DNA of 64,000 nucleotides from Plasmopara viticola (Eukaryota; Oomycota; Peronosporomycetes; Peronosporales; Peronosporaceae). Positions 10,801 through 25,800 of the stretch are shown in pieces (position 1 is the stretch's first letter; each line of letters begins with the position of its first letter). Made by a program: the position numbers and the translations under genes. The notes beneath the pieces are model-generated. The model saw only the letters and a program-made list of their open reading frames with translations, searched no databases and had not been told where the DNA came from. Location: contig MBPM02000001.1 of NCBI GenBank assembly GCA_001695595.3, positions 2,170,001 through 2,234,000 on the forward strand, written 5' to 3'.

Positions 10801-13800
10801 TGGCCTCCACATGCGCCAGTAAAAGCTCGAATCTCGGCTTCTCCAGTTGTTGTTCCATACGGTCCTCCTTCCGTACTTCCACCTTGTAGAATCTGCAAAC
10901 AGTGCGAGCTGGTCGTCTCACTCCGAGGATCGAGCCGCACTCGAATGTTGGTTGCTAACGGAATGCTTACAACCGACTCTTGAAGGTCTAGGTCGTAAGG
11001 ATGACCGCTCTCCACACGAATACAAACATCATCTGAGACCTCAGCCAAGAAATTATCGGCCGAAAGCATAAACTCATCCGGCAGTTGAGTTTCAAGGACC
11101 GATTCCGTCGACTCACCACCAAACTCTCCACAAACATCAACCTCGTCAGGTCTCGCTGGATCCATTAGCGCTTTCATCACACCGTACACTTGATTCAGTG
11201 GCTCAAACCACTCGAACTCACTCATAAGATTATCGCAGTCTAGCGTATGAAATCGGAAGCTAAAGTTTACATGTTTGGATGGTGCAGTAGCGGTAGCACC
11301 TAGGTTGGCAAGTAGTTTGCAATCTGCATTCAACGATATTGTCGGATGGAGCTGCCGAGGACAAAAAATGTTTGAAAAAGCCGTGCCGAGTAGCTGACCA
11401 TTCTTGCAAAAGAAAAGCTCTTGTGTATCCAGTCGCAAGCCACAGCCAAAAAGATCACCAGGGCTTACAACATTAACAGGTTCACTCCATTGCCAGCGAT
11501 CCACCACAGCATCACCCGCGCAAAGAACTTGACCATTAGCTGGTGAATAGGCGTACGAGCGTGCGTCGTCCACACCGTCGCCTACTTGCACTCCTTCTAG
11601 TGGAAAAGACGGGGACGAAAATCCAAGCGCAAGTGATCCTCCTAAATTTGTTGTAGAACTCCACTCCAACACTGCGACCTCAAAGTATACAATTTCGGCC
11701 TTCACCTCGTTTCGCATGGTCATCATTAATGCTGGAGTGTGCTCAAAGCGACACGAGTACACTTCACCTGAAGCAGCAATTAGCCCATCTTGTGCCACCG
11801 CTGCCGTGTTTGTGCCGGATTCAGCATGATAATCCAACAGAAACTTGCGCTCTTCGCCCGACAAATGGCGCGTGACTGCCATCTTGGACGAATGGCTCAC
11901 TACCATCTCCACAAATGGCGACTTGGCAAACTGGAACCGATACGGTAAGCTCAAAGAGATCCCAGAATCACGATCCAAACACGCCGCAAGTTCTTGCACT
12001 CGCTGATTGTGTTGTTGATCTTCCACAGCCAGCATTAGCTCTACGAATGCTTGAAGAAGACCGTGTAACGTAAAGCTACCATCTTGCTCTTGACTGAGAG
12101 CCATGATCTTGGATCGACAGTACAAAAGGGACGATTTGTCATACCAATATGCACCGCGTTGCACGACTGTGATCAGAATTCGCACAAGCGAGACAGCAGC
12201 TTTCCCGCTCGACGGTTGGTTTTCACGTAAAACTTGTCGAATTAAAGCAAACAGTGCTGAGGGTAGCTCCGGACGCAATAGAGTCGAGATCTTTGTCTTC
12301 TTTTGCAATTTAGTAGAGACCAAGTGCTGGTAGTGCAGTAACACTTCGAGATAAGCAAGCACATTGTCCACACTAATAGGAGAACAAAGAACGCGATCGT
12401 CATTTGTGAGCTTTAAAGCGAAAGCAGTGCTGAGCTCATTCGTGCTCGTATCGTCGAGTGTAACGACAGGAAAGAGCACACCACAGCTCAAGTCCGAGTC
12501 AACGGCCCAGAGCGAAGTCTTGACGACGACATCGTCGGTAGCAGGGAGCAATTGAGACGTATCAGTCGACTGATTCTTGGCACTACGGCAACGTGAGCCC
12601 TGTTTACTACCGTGATGTCCCTCAATGGTCTTATCCTCAATAGTAGAAAGTTCCACACCCCCACCACCGGTAGATGCTAGAGAGGTTGCACGCCACATAC
12701 AATGGAAAGACTCGACACGTTTAGCGAGATCTTCTCGGACACAGCGTGTGCACGATACATCAGGAGGTTCAAACGGATCTTCCTTGCTGCCAGCTATGCA
12801 GCCCAAAGCCATGTATCCAGACGGGGCAACAGGCCACCAAATCGAGCGGAGCTGTTTGCGCTGAAAGTCTGGATTGCTCTCCGAATTCCGAGGTAGCCCC
12901 TTTCCAGTAACATCCACTCGTTCAAAGCTGACCGGAGGTGCTAACAAATCATTGGTATGAGAATCACTGACTAAAAGCATCGGCGCAGTCGGTGCCCCAT
13001 TGCCACATTTGGCCACATCTCCAAAACTGTACCAATCCGTGCCCGTATCAAGGGCTGGTGGTACGACTGGACGCCAGAGTGTCACTGTAGAATCAGCTGC
13101 AGACTTCATCCACGCGTCATCACGGCTACTAGAAGTAGTCAAGCGTTTTCGCCATTTGTGACGATGTTTCAAAAGCGGATCCGATGGTGGAATACTCCAC
13201 AGACGCTCATACGTATCAACAATCACAACTTGTAGACCGCACGATAGTTGCAGCGGTCCTTTTGAATATCTACCGTCTGTATCAAGAGGTTCCCAGCTTT
13301 GAGATGCTATCGGGGCTGCGTGCAAACGCGAAAGAATGTGCAAAATTGTCTCGAATGTCATTTCTTCCAACGTATTCGAAGGATCTTGATCATTGATGTC
13401 TTCTCCTACGCTCGTCTCTAGACTGACGTCACTTTCAACGAGCGATGTCATCAGCCTTGTGATTCCGGCCCAGCCGATCTTTGTGGGCTGCTCAATAACT
13501 TGATCAATTGATCGCTGAAGAGACGATAGACTCTGCATTGAGCCTAGATTTTTGGACAACGTCTCAGTTGGAGAGCGCGCCATCACTTCATGAGCCATTC
13601 GAGAAAGAATCTGCTGAATTTTTCCGCTTGTTTGAGCTTGGGGCTGTTGATGTAGCGGATATTCGAGCTCATACGATAAATTTGCTGTAGCTTCTTCAGG
13701 TGCGTTTAAAATTGAGATTAAAGGACGAAAAACAAGCGGATCGGACAATTCACTCAGTGATGCATCTAGAGACTGTGACGCATGACGAAAAAGCCGTACA

Positions 13801-16800
13801 ATTTGCAGCAGAATTTTGCGGGCATGGATTGCAGCAAGACGCTCGCAGAGAACTTCTTCTTCTACTTCGATCTCAAAAGCATTCATCTGTCGAACGTCTT
13901 CGTCAAAGCTAGTATTGCATTCATTCCAAAGTGTCAGATCGGACTTTGGTGGTAGTGCACCGAGACTTGTCTGCTCCATTTTTTTCAATCGAACGGGACT
14001 TCCGTGTCCTTTGACTGGAAGTCGTTTGGAAGTCAGCGGGCGTACAGTACTTGTCTCTATCAGTGCATAACTTGGATTCTCATCACCGACATTCTGTAAA
14101 TTTAATAAAGGCTCCTCACTTGTTTGATAATCTCCACATCTAGGAGACAACGGCGGGGTTCCAAGATCCAGTTCGCTTCTGGACAAAAGCAAGCGCAAGG
14201 CATCACTGACGTTACAATCACTTTGACGCAGCGCCTTGGCACAAATTTCTTCACTTAGTCTAAGCATCGCTGCCAAGTGACGCACATTCGAAGGATAAGT
14301 GCGCTGCAGGACAAAAAATCAACAGTTTTCGTTAGCTCAAGTCATAACGCTAACTCCTTTACACGTACTCTGTCTACTTCGCGACATCGAAGAAGTTTTG
14401 TAAAGGCCTCATCGAAATCACCACTTGATTGTCGTAGTGCTTCTTCACAATCACCAGCGCTCACAACCAGATTTACTTCTTGGGTCCGAGCATGAAGGCG
14501 TAGTGCAAGCGCTTGCATTTCTTGACTACCTGGAGCGTTAACCTGTCGTACAGCAGTCAAATGAGTCATGAAAAGTTAAGTGCATTCGTCAGACTTACCG
14601 AACGTGTGGATGGGCTACTGTATCCACTAGAGCGTAGCACGCGTGTCTTAGCGAGCTCCCTTAGCTTGCTAACACTTCCTCGTTGAGGAGGGGAGTCCCG
14701 ATTGACACTATCACGGCCAAGAGCAATACGAAGCATTGACGCTACGCCTCCTTCCGAAGGCGTAAGAGATGAAATTTCCGTCGACTCATTTGGTGCAGAG
14801 CTTTCACGCTGCTGGTGCGACGCAGGGGAGAGGATGCCAGATGGTACCATGGAGCTAAATAAACTTGCCGAGAGAGGTCTGACGGCAGGAGTTCCAGGGG
14901 CTTGAAGAAGTGAAGATCGGGGAGAGGTGTAGCCACCAGTACGAGGGGATTCCACTGCAGGATTCGGCGACAGCATCGCTCGTGGAACATCTCGTTCTGC
15001 CACGGAAGTGATGACTCGTAATCCTAGAGTCGCTGTATCTCGTCTACGACCTTCCACGAGGGCATCGGATGCAACTGACGTGCCACGAACGCCACGGTTC
15101 TGCAATTCTGCTGGGCTTCGTGGCTCGAGAGGAGGCGTATTAGCTTGTGGTTGCTGATGTTCCTGACTGGAAATCACAATGTTAAGATCTCCTGGATTTT
15201 GAAACGCTGTGACGACGGAAGATGGTGGTTGACGCACTCCACTACCCGTTCGGACCTGAAATTCGTACGTCATCAAGCCACCTCGCGACAATATTAACGA
15301 AATTCGAGACCCCGATGTGATTCGCGTCGTCGATCCATGGATTCTCACGCCATTGACAATCGTACCATTCTTGCTAAAGTCTTGGAGCTCATATTGTGCT
15401 TCGCCTCCCTCCGTCTCACGACGCAAGCGACGCAAATGAAAGTGACGACCACTTACACTTCGATCATTGACTACGAGATCACACGCATCCGCAGCACGTC
15501 CAACCCGTACGATTGATGCAGTAAGAGGGAATGGTGTACAGTCAATCGCTGAAGCACCCGTACCCGTCGCTCCATGTTCGTTTTCATTCAACAGTGGAAG
15601 AGGATATAACACTCCCCACGTACCGAACGGCAAGTCTTTTTCTCTCCGATCTGGCCGCTGTTTGGCTCCGCAATTGCTACCAAATGACTTCGGACCCACT
15701 TTACGTCGTGGTGATTGAATAGCATCCATTCCCCAGCTTAACGCATTTTCCCCTTTTAACTTCTCCACGACTTCCTTGCGCATAGTGACTTCGTACTGAT
15801 CCAAGGCTGCGTCCATAATTTCCTCTGTATCCAAGTACACTTGCCGTTGCTTGACACAACTCCACCGCCTTTGTAACGTAGTTGCCGCCTCGATGCCTGC
15901 AATGTCGGATTTACTGACCCAAGAAAGGCAATTTTCAGACGCTAGCAACGTCGCCAGATTGGGGACAAGCTGAGAATCGATGCTCATTAGCGTCGAGCTG
16001 ATAGTCGACAGTTGCTTCAATAGTGACGCTAACGCCTTGGCTGCTCGCCACCGAATCTGCTGCTTGTACATCTTCAGCCGGTCACGCATTATTTCCTGAA
16101 CCAAGCTGTTTTGTGGAAGATTGAGATCAGAGTGTATGCTGCTTTCGTCGTTAGCTGCCGAAGTAACCAAAAGAAGCGACGATAAAGTCAAAATGATGCT
16201 TTCAACATCGCAAAACATGTCAATGAGCGCTGGAATTCGCTCCACAACCTGAAGTTTTGACAATGGAAACGACTGCGACCGTGTATCGGCTGGAATTAAC
16301 GGAGGCAGATTTCCATTCGTACTGGAACTTACAGCTACCTTAACCAGCAACTCAGTCGTGCGTGCATCCCTCACCACGCCTGACAAAACGCCCAATTTAC
16401 ACGACCCTTGGTCATCAATTGTCACGTACCCACCTTCTCTGAATCCTTCGGTGTGGCCGCCGACAATACAGATGGCCGCTACAATCGTCGCTAGTCCATC
16501 GAGTGCATCTTTAGCCTTTTGCCAAAGCAACAGCGATTGCTTGTCTCTTATTGTAGCTTCAGGATCAGTCTCCGCCACGTTGTTGACAGAGTCGTCTGTT
16601 TCAGGCGACGATGTCGTTGACTCTGGCTTCCGCAACACTGTGGCTCCACTCTTTTCACCTAGTGCAACCGATTGGGGCTCGGCATCGACCTGCTGGATAT
16701 TCGTGTAGTATGCGCAAATGGTATCCATCAACTCGCCAACACTGTTAGACTTGGCAAACCCTCGACCAAGCGCAGCATTGATCGCTATCTTCCACGTCGG

Positions 16801-19800
16801 ATAGAGTGTGAGATACCGAAGCAAAGCCACTACCTCGGCTGCCTTTGCCTCTCCAACGTGCGTCTTGTTTAAGACAACCTGCTGGGTATGAGCAATTCCT
16901 GCATCTGTGGCCATCGTGGCTCCTTTCAAACAGCGAGCTGACTGACATAAGACTGAGCTCGCGCATTCCAGCCCCAATTCGTGTGAGCAAAGACGTGGGC
17001 GTAGCAGCAGTGGAAGCCCGACTAGTGTCATGAGCATTGTGACAATGTCAGTAGATGTGCCAGGAGTAGGCTGTTGCGATCGATAGATCGTATTAAGTGA
17101 AGACACGGAATGGTGAGGAAAGACGAGCATTGCTAAGCGTATGCACATCATTGCGGCCGCAAAGTCAGTTGAGTTCATTTCACGGATGATGTGAGCAGTT
17201 ACTACTGCATTCACAGCGATTGTCGAGCCAACGCTCGTATTCGCAGAGCCACACGCAAGCAGGACACTAAGAAGTTGATTCTTGTAGAAATGACCGTGTA
17301 AAATATCGACCTTCACTCCTGTAGACACTGGCGTTGCTAATTTGGAGCCAAGGTGCTGAAGTAGGCTGACACAAGCTCGCTTTAGCGATACACTGCCATT
17401 TATTTCATAAGACGTTGTCACGGCGTTACCGCCTGCATGAATAGCATTACCTTGCATCGAGGTCAGATTTTCCAACAAAAAGCTGATAAACACAGCTAGC
17501 ACTGGATTCACATGGCCAATTGAGCGATTGATAGTTTTGTCATCGGCATCTTGAAGCGATCGATACATCAAGGCACGAACCATTGCCCACCCAGCAGCAT
17601 GCAATTTGATAAGTGGCAACTTACGCAATGTATTATCCCGCTTGAGTGGCAGTGGAGCAAGCTTTACTGTGGCTCTAGAGCCGTGCTTTGCATCGATCTC
17701 CTTCATCAGCGACTCAAACAGTGCATCCGAGTTCTCCAGACAGCTATTCTCTGGTAAATCTTTTGCTTGATTCACTTCATCATGCGTACCGTCAAATCGA
17801 TTACTGTCGTCTGAGCGGCCAGTTAAAAGATACGAACTGTAGAATCCAGCAGCAATCTGAACCACTTCATCGTTGGCCATCGAGTTTGAAGGAATGGGTA
17901 ATGGCAATTCTGCAGAGGGAAGCGTCCTGGGTCCAGTACCAAGTTGTCCCTTGTTGTTTCGTCCAAACACCATCACCCGTCCGTTAGACATTAAAATGAG
18001 CGTATGATAGCAACCACAAGATGCAGACTTGATCTTTGAAGACAGCGGCAAAGGCACGAATTGCGCAGAATTTTTATGGTCTTTGCTTCCGATACCTAAT
18101 TGTCCATAATCATTTCGTCCCCACGTCACGAGTTTGCCTTTATCGTTCACCGCTACTGTGTGATAGTACCCGCAACTTACATCGACAATTTTGTCTACAT
18201 TTTCTCCCATAGACGTCTTTACCAACGTCGGTACCTTAGTATTGCGAGCATGGCCGAGACCCAGCTGGCCATAGTCGTTCTTACCAAACGAGTATACTTC
18301 TCCGCTACGAGAACTGACAATGGTATGGTACAAACCACACGAAACTTTCGCCACAGCTTGACTCGATAACAAGTCTACAAGTTGTGGTGTGGCTTGATGT
18401 TGCGTGTGATCGAGGCCCAATTGACCACAATCATTCATTCCAAACATCAATAACTCGCCGTTACTGGAGACGACTGCACTGTGGTGATAGCTCACTGCTG
18501 CTGTTGTAATGTGGTACTTTTCTCGCAGGCTTTCAATGATTCGAGGCGTGTGGCTCTTAGAAATTGTCGAGCCAAGGCCCAATTGTCCGCGATCGTTGAA
18601 CCCCCAAGAGTAAACCGCGCCATCGGAAGCAACAGCAAGCATGTGCTCGCACCCATTAGCGGCAGCAACCATGGTAACGAAAATCCCACTCAGCGCACGA
18701 ACAGGGGTAGCCATAATCACGCGCTCTTCAAACGTTCCATTGCCACACTGACCACTTTTGTTAAGGCCACACGTAAAGACATTGCCGTCTTTCATGACCA
18801 CAGCAAGCACTTCATTTCCTCCCGCAATGTCACGAACGGCTTTTGCCGAGAAAAAAGGCACGTGTTCTAATTTGCTCGTTGAGTTACAGTGTCCCAAGCA
18901 CAATTCTCCATAATTATTTTGTCCACAAGAAAACAATTCGCAATCTTCAAAACTAGTACCACTTGAAAGCCTCTCAAATCGAGCACTTGATCTTGCATTT
19001 TCGTCACTCATTGCGTTTGATGATGAGGAGTTGGATACAACGTCACTTAATTTTGCCATCTTGTCGTTCCAAACTCTTCGTGGTCGACAAAGCACCCTAC
19101 TTGTCTCCATCTCGTCGCCTTGAGACTCACTGGAAGGGCAAACAATATGCTCAGCATCCAAGTCGCCTCGATTGTCGTCGTAGCACGCGACGCACAGCTT
19201 GCTGCATATATCATCTCGTTTTTCATAACACATTTCTGATCCTGACCGTTTACACTCTTCACAATTATAGGAAGATGCTGTCGACGGTTCACTATACGCC
19301 AGTCCATTGTCCGTATCAAAAATGCCAGAGAATCCAACGTGCCCAATATCAATATTTGTGCCTGCTAGTGGACAGATTGCTTTAACAAGAATGTAGCGAC
19401 CAGTGACTGGGTACGCAAGCTGTTTGGAAACCTGAGCCTCATAATTGTCGAGTGTAATAAATGCAACTGGCATACGTTCATCACGAAAGCAACATCGATT
19501 ACTTGGAGGAAACGGCAATGCGGCAAATTGCTCTGGGGTCATGTCATCCGTTTCCGAAAAGCACATTTGTTCTGGAGGAGAACTAGTGACAAAGATTGCA
19601 GCATGTTGAAGGGGGCTCGAGTATCCTTGTCCAGGACCTCGAATCGTGACAAAACTCACGCACATAGGTGTATTAATCTCATGCTTAAGCACCAAGTTCA
19701 CGTTTCTTCCCTTGGAAGAGCTATACACGGTCGTATCGTCCAAAAGACAATTACGGGCTCCATGAGAACTACTAAACTCTCCACCATCACACGAGTAAAC

Positions 19801-22800
19801 TTGAAGCTGCAAAGGCTTTCCAAGTTGGTGATCGTTCAAGGCAGGAGCTTGAGGCTTCAAAATAGGGTGAAATACGGAGCTTGGTAAATCCAGTTGAGAC
19901 AACGGATGAAAATTCACGTCAAAAATTGTGCCATTGCAAAGTGCTGACACTGCAGGAAAAAGAGGTCGGCATAACGTGCCAATATTCAAGTGACACACTT
20001 CCGGCTCTGCGCGCTCAGAGTACACTGTTACTGTTGTTTTTTCAAAATCAAACAGAACGCCGAAAATTTCCGAATCTAGCACTTCTTCTACATTGCTTGA
20101 CTTCACGTCTACTTTGTGCTTCATCAATACGTTAACATCGATGAAGTCATGGCTCACAATACCAAAGCTGAGAACTGAGCGACCATTCCTTCCAGCGCTC
20201 ACCAATCGCACTTCAGCGTAAACGCATTCATTTTTGAAGCCCTGACTTGCAACAATTGTTTCAAATTGATCGACGGACGAGCTGCAATCACCAGCAGCTA
20301 CCGTCGTTCCATTTGGTAAAAGAACCAAGTGATTTCCTTTGCGCCTTCCATTCCAGCTCATTGTCGCACCGTTCAAAGGAACTGCAATCAGGCCTCCAGA
20401 AGTATTTGGTGGTATCAATTGAACGCTCGAGCTAGCCCACCAGATTTTTTGTGGAACAAAAGCTCCAAGATTCCAATGCACGTCTGCATTCTGAAGGCCA
20501 AGCGATGGAAAGAAAGCACACCCCATCCAATCAGCTGCATTAAGCATGACCGAGTAGCACCGCTTTGCTCCGTTGTAAAACTCAATCTGTCGCTCTTCAC
20601 AATTCAATACAACGCCGAGAACGTCCGTGCTATGCCATTGAAGGCTCAAAGGTCCAACCATATTATGACTGCAACCTTCACGCTGCAAGAAGACGCCACA
20701 GAGACGTCTGTCGCCTGGTATGTATGTATTGAGATCTACCGTGCCATCGGTTACACCAACAAACACTGGAATGTCACTAAGTGCATTAATCGAGACTTCC
20801 CAATACCAACGGCCTCTGTAAAAACCTCTGTCAAACACTGCAAGACCACCATTATTCTGGAACAAACGTGAGGTTTGTAGTCTATCGTCACTTGTAATAA
20901 ATGTCTTATGGGCAACCGTTAGCTTTTGAAGATCCGTTCCAAGCGTAATATAACGCGAGCAGATAATGTTTGGATACTTTGATCCCGTTGTCGCAGAAAG
21001 AATGACAAGCTGTTTTGTGTTGTTACCACCAGCTAAAGTATTTGGTGCCTCGTACTGAACAACCCACTGCCATTCCTTCCAGCTTGTCAAATCCGTCATT
21101 AGCGATACCAATTTAGTACGTTGCAAATGGTCCCAATCCTGTCCACGATATGGAACGCAGCACGTGTCTAGCACAAGGAGCATGTCGTGCACAGCAAGTT
21201 GCATTGAAGCTGATACTGACTTGGCATCGCGAGAATCGCTGCCTTTGTTCGTGTCAAGAAGTCGCTGAAGTTGATGCAGGTGACTCATTGACGATTCAAG
21301 GAGAATCGTCAGCAAGTGGAAAAACTCTCGTGTGATTGATTCAGAAAGCCGTGGACCAGCAAATTCCAAATCTACGAGATAGTGGACTTTGATCGTAGAA
21401 GCTTGTCCTGCTGAGACTTTGGTAGTGGAAACTTTTGAAGCCGTCCGGACACGCTTAAAGGCCAACGCCAACATCGGAATAATGTGACGGCGGGAGCTGG
21501 GAACATTTTCAGAACTTCGTAGTAACCGAACAAACGTCTGAAGTCCCTTTAAACGCGTTTTTGCCCGCTTCTGGTGAGAGAGTAAAATGTCTCGCATTTG
21601 ATCTTCAAAGTGTCGAGTTGGGCTTTTGTTGTCGTGACCTGAAGTCAATAGATGGCTGCTTGATTGCTGAATAAACGAAAAAATATCTGACAGGATTTTT
21701 TCATCTTCTTCTTCCATCATCTCCACCGACTTGGTTTTCATAAGTTTATTTAATTGGCGAGTATAACGCTTTTGCTCCAGTAAATTATCACCTAAACTCT
21801 CACCTAGTTTGCTTTTGAAAGCTTAGAAGAATGTTTAAACACCGAAAACAAATCAGAAGCATATAAAGCTGATTTAAAAAGCGACCATTCCTACCATAAT
21901 TTGTAGTCATAGATATCCCAGGTAAAAGTTTTAGTGGAGAAGATGCAGGTGAGGCTGATTGAATTGGCACAGCTGATAGCTGAAGGAGCAAAAGTGCCCT
22001 GCGAATAATAGGCTCGCAAACAGCATTATACAGTGCCTGCTGTCGATCCTTTGTCTCAATTTCGGCATAAACCTCACTAAGAGTCCCTGCCTCACTACAA
22101 TCCAGCAATTAAACGCACAATCTTCTCATTAAATGACACTTATCAGCTTACCTATAAGCAGCAGCCAGCTTCTGTTGCTCCCTCACAATCCTATGTATCA
22201 AATGACCAAATACGTTATATACATTTATCAGGCAAATTCAATTCCAAACCGCTTACCAACGTCGTAGCTGAAGCGCAGCCTTCCACGCATCAATTACCGT
22301 CTCTGCGGGATTTCCTTGATCAGAAATTGGTGCCGTTGTGTACGAATTGTTGGTATGTTTTATCAAAGCGGCAAACGTTGCTCGAACCGCACGGTCCACG
22401 GCCTCGATGCCACCACTTTTTTCCAACGTCGCCTCAACGCTATCTTGTCTCTTCAACTTGACGGCTCGAAGCTGAGGATTTGTTTTGCATGCTCCAGGAT
22501 CCAAAGCATTGCGCACTTTATCAAGTAACTTTTTACCAATGCCGACGTTATCAACTACTTGCAGCAAGAGATCTTCGTTTCGACCATTAGCATCGTCGCT
22601 TGATGTAGTCTCAGGCCTCAATTCTTCCAAACCACCACGAAAGAGAGAAGAATTTAACCACCGCTCACTGACGATGCCACTACCCGGCTCTCCACCGAAT
22701 ATTAATGCAGTGGCATAGTGACTTCCAACCCAAGCGACTACATTTTGAAGGTCTTGCAGCCACTCACGACTTTCTTGAATAACTTTGTCACTAATTGAAA

Positions 22801-25800
22801 CCGACACATTAACAGATGATGGTTCTGATGATGATCTTGCAGACGAGTGAACTCCAAAAGACTGTTCTTCGCTTACGGGATACAAATGCTGCGAGAGAAT
22901 CGTCCGACTGGGAGCAAATGAAATCATTTTTGGATCATATTCAAGTAACGGCTGAGCTCCAGACTTTTTGACTTTCACTAGCAATGTTTCAACACCAAAA
23001 AGCTTTGCTAAGTCCACAGGAATTGTCACTCGTCGAAGCTCCGTGTCCTCAGTCAAGTCTTTGACTTTGCTGTACGTGAAGCCTTCAAAGTGGATAATTT
23101 TGCTCCATAATTCTGTAAAAATCTGACCATACGTGATGAAAGATCCCGTTATCTGGTAGTGGAGACAATCGAAGAGGGTTTTTGAAGCGGATACAGGCAT
23201 TGCTGCCACAAAATCTATGGTAGTAAAGCTGTCTTGAGCAGAAAGGATAGCACTAGCGACACCATTAGCATCGTGTCTGTTTAAGGCTTGTAGCGTTGCG
23301 TGTAGTTTCACTAGAAAAGCTTCTAGCTGCGGCCAAAAGGTCTTCAATACAGCAGGAAGCGCCTCACGAACTGAGGGCAACGACATCACACTTACCAGCA
23401 TAAATGGCAACAATCTTCCTGCAAAGGTGTGCTGGATAATTACAGCAACATGTCGACACTGACCAAGATTCACTATAATACATTGATCTAGATATCTTAA
23501 AATAAAATCCAATAACTTCGTGCAAACGCTCTCAATGATCATCCAGCCTCGACTCGTAGAGCACGCACACCAGTAAATTGAAGCTCGTAGCATGATGTTT
23601 AAACACTTGAACTCGAGGCTCGATTCAATCGTATCGACAACATTTAAAAGCTCCGTTATGTCTTTTGCCATATGCTCTAACGCATCTTGTGTCTGTACCC
23701 ACAATGCATCCAGCAAAGCACTTAAGAAAGTGATGACGCTGGTCGAGACTGCTTCATTTGATGAGTATTCCACCTTAAAAAGCTCATCAGGATCACTCAT
23801 CAGCTGATATAGCATCTTGACTGACGTAAAGCACGGCACAAGCATCGGGACTAGCAGATTTTGCGATCGGGTAAGCTCCATTTCGGAATTTTTATTGTTT
23901 ACCATTAAGCGATTCATCACTTGTAATCGGTCTAAGAGGGATGGAAACAAGGTTAAAAAGCCGTGATATATCGCCGAGGCAGCTTCTTGCTTAACTGCAT
24001 GGTAGAGCCATAATACTTCCCCAACCATCGAAACTTTGGCCACGTGGTCTGTTAGTGAAAAGAGCACTTCTCGAATCAAATATAAAATTCCTCCAGGCTG
24101 ACATGATGAAGCTGATAGCCCAATTTCGGAGGCGTCTAAACAGCTACGCGAAAACTAAGCAAAATTGTACCAAAGCGATTAGCTCAACATAACGTATAGT
24201 GATATTCAAACAACATTAAAGGCCTTTGTGCTCGTACCTCGAAAAAGTTTAGCTTGAGTAGCCTGATCGTGACAAGTAGCGGGTATAGAACGTGAGTTGC
24301 GAGCTGCGTCGTGTCGGACTTCAGATCAAGCGCACTTATATCGTAAAAACGAGGCGTCAAACTATCTAATAAAGCATACAACGCCACAAAAGTTGTATCT
24401 TTCGGGTCGATACAGAGCGAACGGTGTAAACATCGAGACAATTGAACTGAGTCCGCGTCTTCAGCCGGAACGTCGTTTCCAGTCAAGCGGTCAAGATGAG
24501 AAAGCAAACAAACCGCCGAGTCCAAAGCTTCCGCCGCACACTGCCGGTCTGACTTGTTACCAGCTCCAAATTTTGAGCGTATGGCACCAAGTACAAGCTC
24601 TGCTTTTACAGACGTCGATAAACTCTTTGCTATATCGTGAGAAAAAGAGCCTGATGTGTTTCCGGAACACACCTTGCGGACGTTGCTAGAGTAATGTATC
24701 TTTCCATGAGCCCTTATACGCCCGCCATAGAGAAAAATGCTTCCGTCATGACAAACCAAAGACTCAAATCCAATCATACTCGGCAACGCAGTAACTGAAC
24801 CCGCTTGTACGTACAACGCTGCGGAGCAACATCCGTCTAAGTCTCCTCGAGTATCAATTTCAACATGGTTCCACTTCTGTGTAGTTACGGAAAAGCACCA
24901 CATATCACACAACAAAACGTTTGTTTTATTGCTCCCTCCAAAAATCCAAATGTTTCCATAATCAGAGCAAATGCTGTAATGTACTCTACCTTCCGGTAGC
25001 GCTAGCTGCAAACTTCTGCGTGTGCTGCCAGTTAAAGCACCTGCCGCATCGTTTAAAGCTCCAACGCTATCGTCATGACACAAATGCCAGAGGCGGTCAA
25101 ACGTGTTGTACCGCCACAAATCAGATCGGAAATTATTACCACAATCCTGTCCGCCAAAAATGTATACACACTCGCCAATTACAGCAGATGAGCATCCGAT
25201 GCGTGGACCAGGGTCTAGAGATACTGAGCTGGGTAATCGGGACCAAGTGTAATCCTCGAGTGATAAACACCAGACGTCTCCTAGTACTTCGTTTTCAATC
25301 GACTTGCCACCATACATGAAGACAAATGTATCCATGCGAACTTGTATTGTTGAAGCGGTGTGGAAAGCACGAGCTGGGGGCATGGAAATTGCTCCGCCGA
25401 TTGTAGCTTGTATTAGAGACCAAATTGGCAACGAACCGTCTGCGTGCCTTAAAATCGAGATTTTATATAGATCCATGTGCCGCGAAGCCGCACAATTTTT
25501 TTCTCCGCCAAGAACAAGTATTTCGGTTTCGTTCACCGCAACCGCTTGATGGTGACAGATTTCAATAGGAAAATCAGTCCATTTTTCCCAACTTTCTGCT
25601 GCAGTGTCATACATCCACACTTGATTCGTAGGTTCGGTTAATTGAGGCAATAATGAGTCATTTGCAATAATTCCACCAACGACAAACAATCTTCTGCCGA
25701 TTAGGACTGAAGCAGATCCTACTAAAGGTGGTGGCGTCAGGGACACTGTTGCAGATACCCGGTCTTTAAGGGATTGAAGCACGGCACTAGAAGAAGGCAT

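Noticed and set aside
14342..14569. Independent small UBA protein
   Set aside because: Strong donor and acceptor sites on both sides join it in phase to the giant ligase frames; it is exon 7 of that gene.
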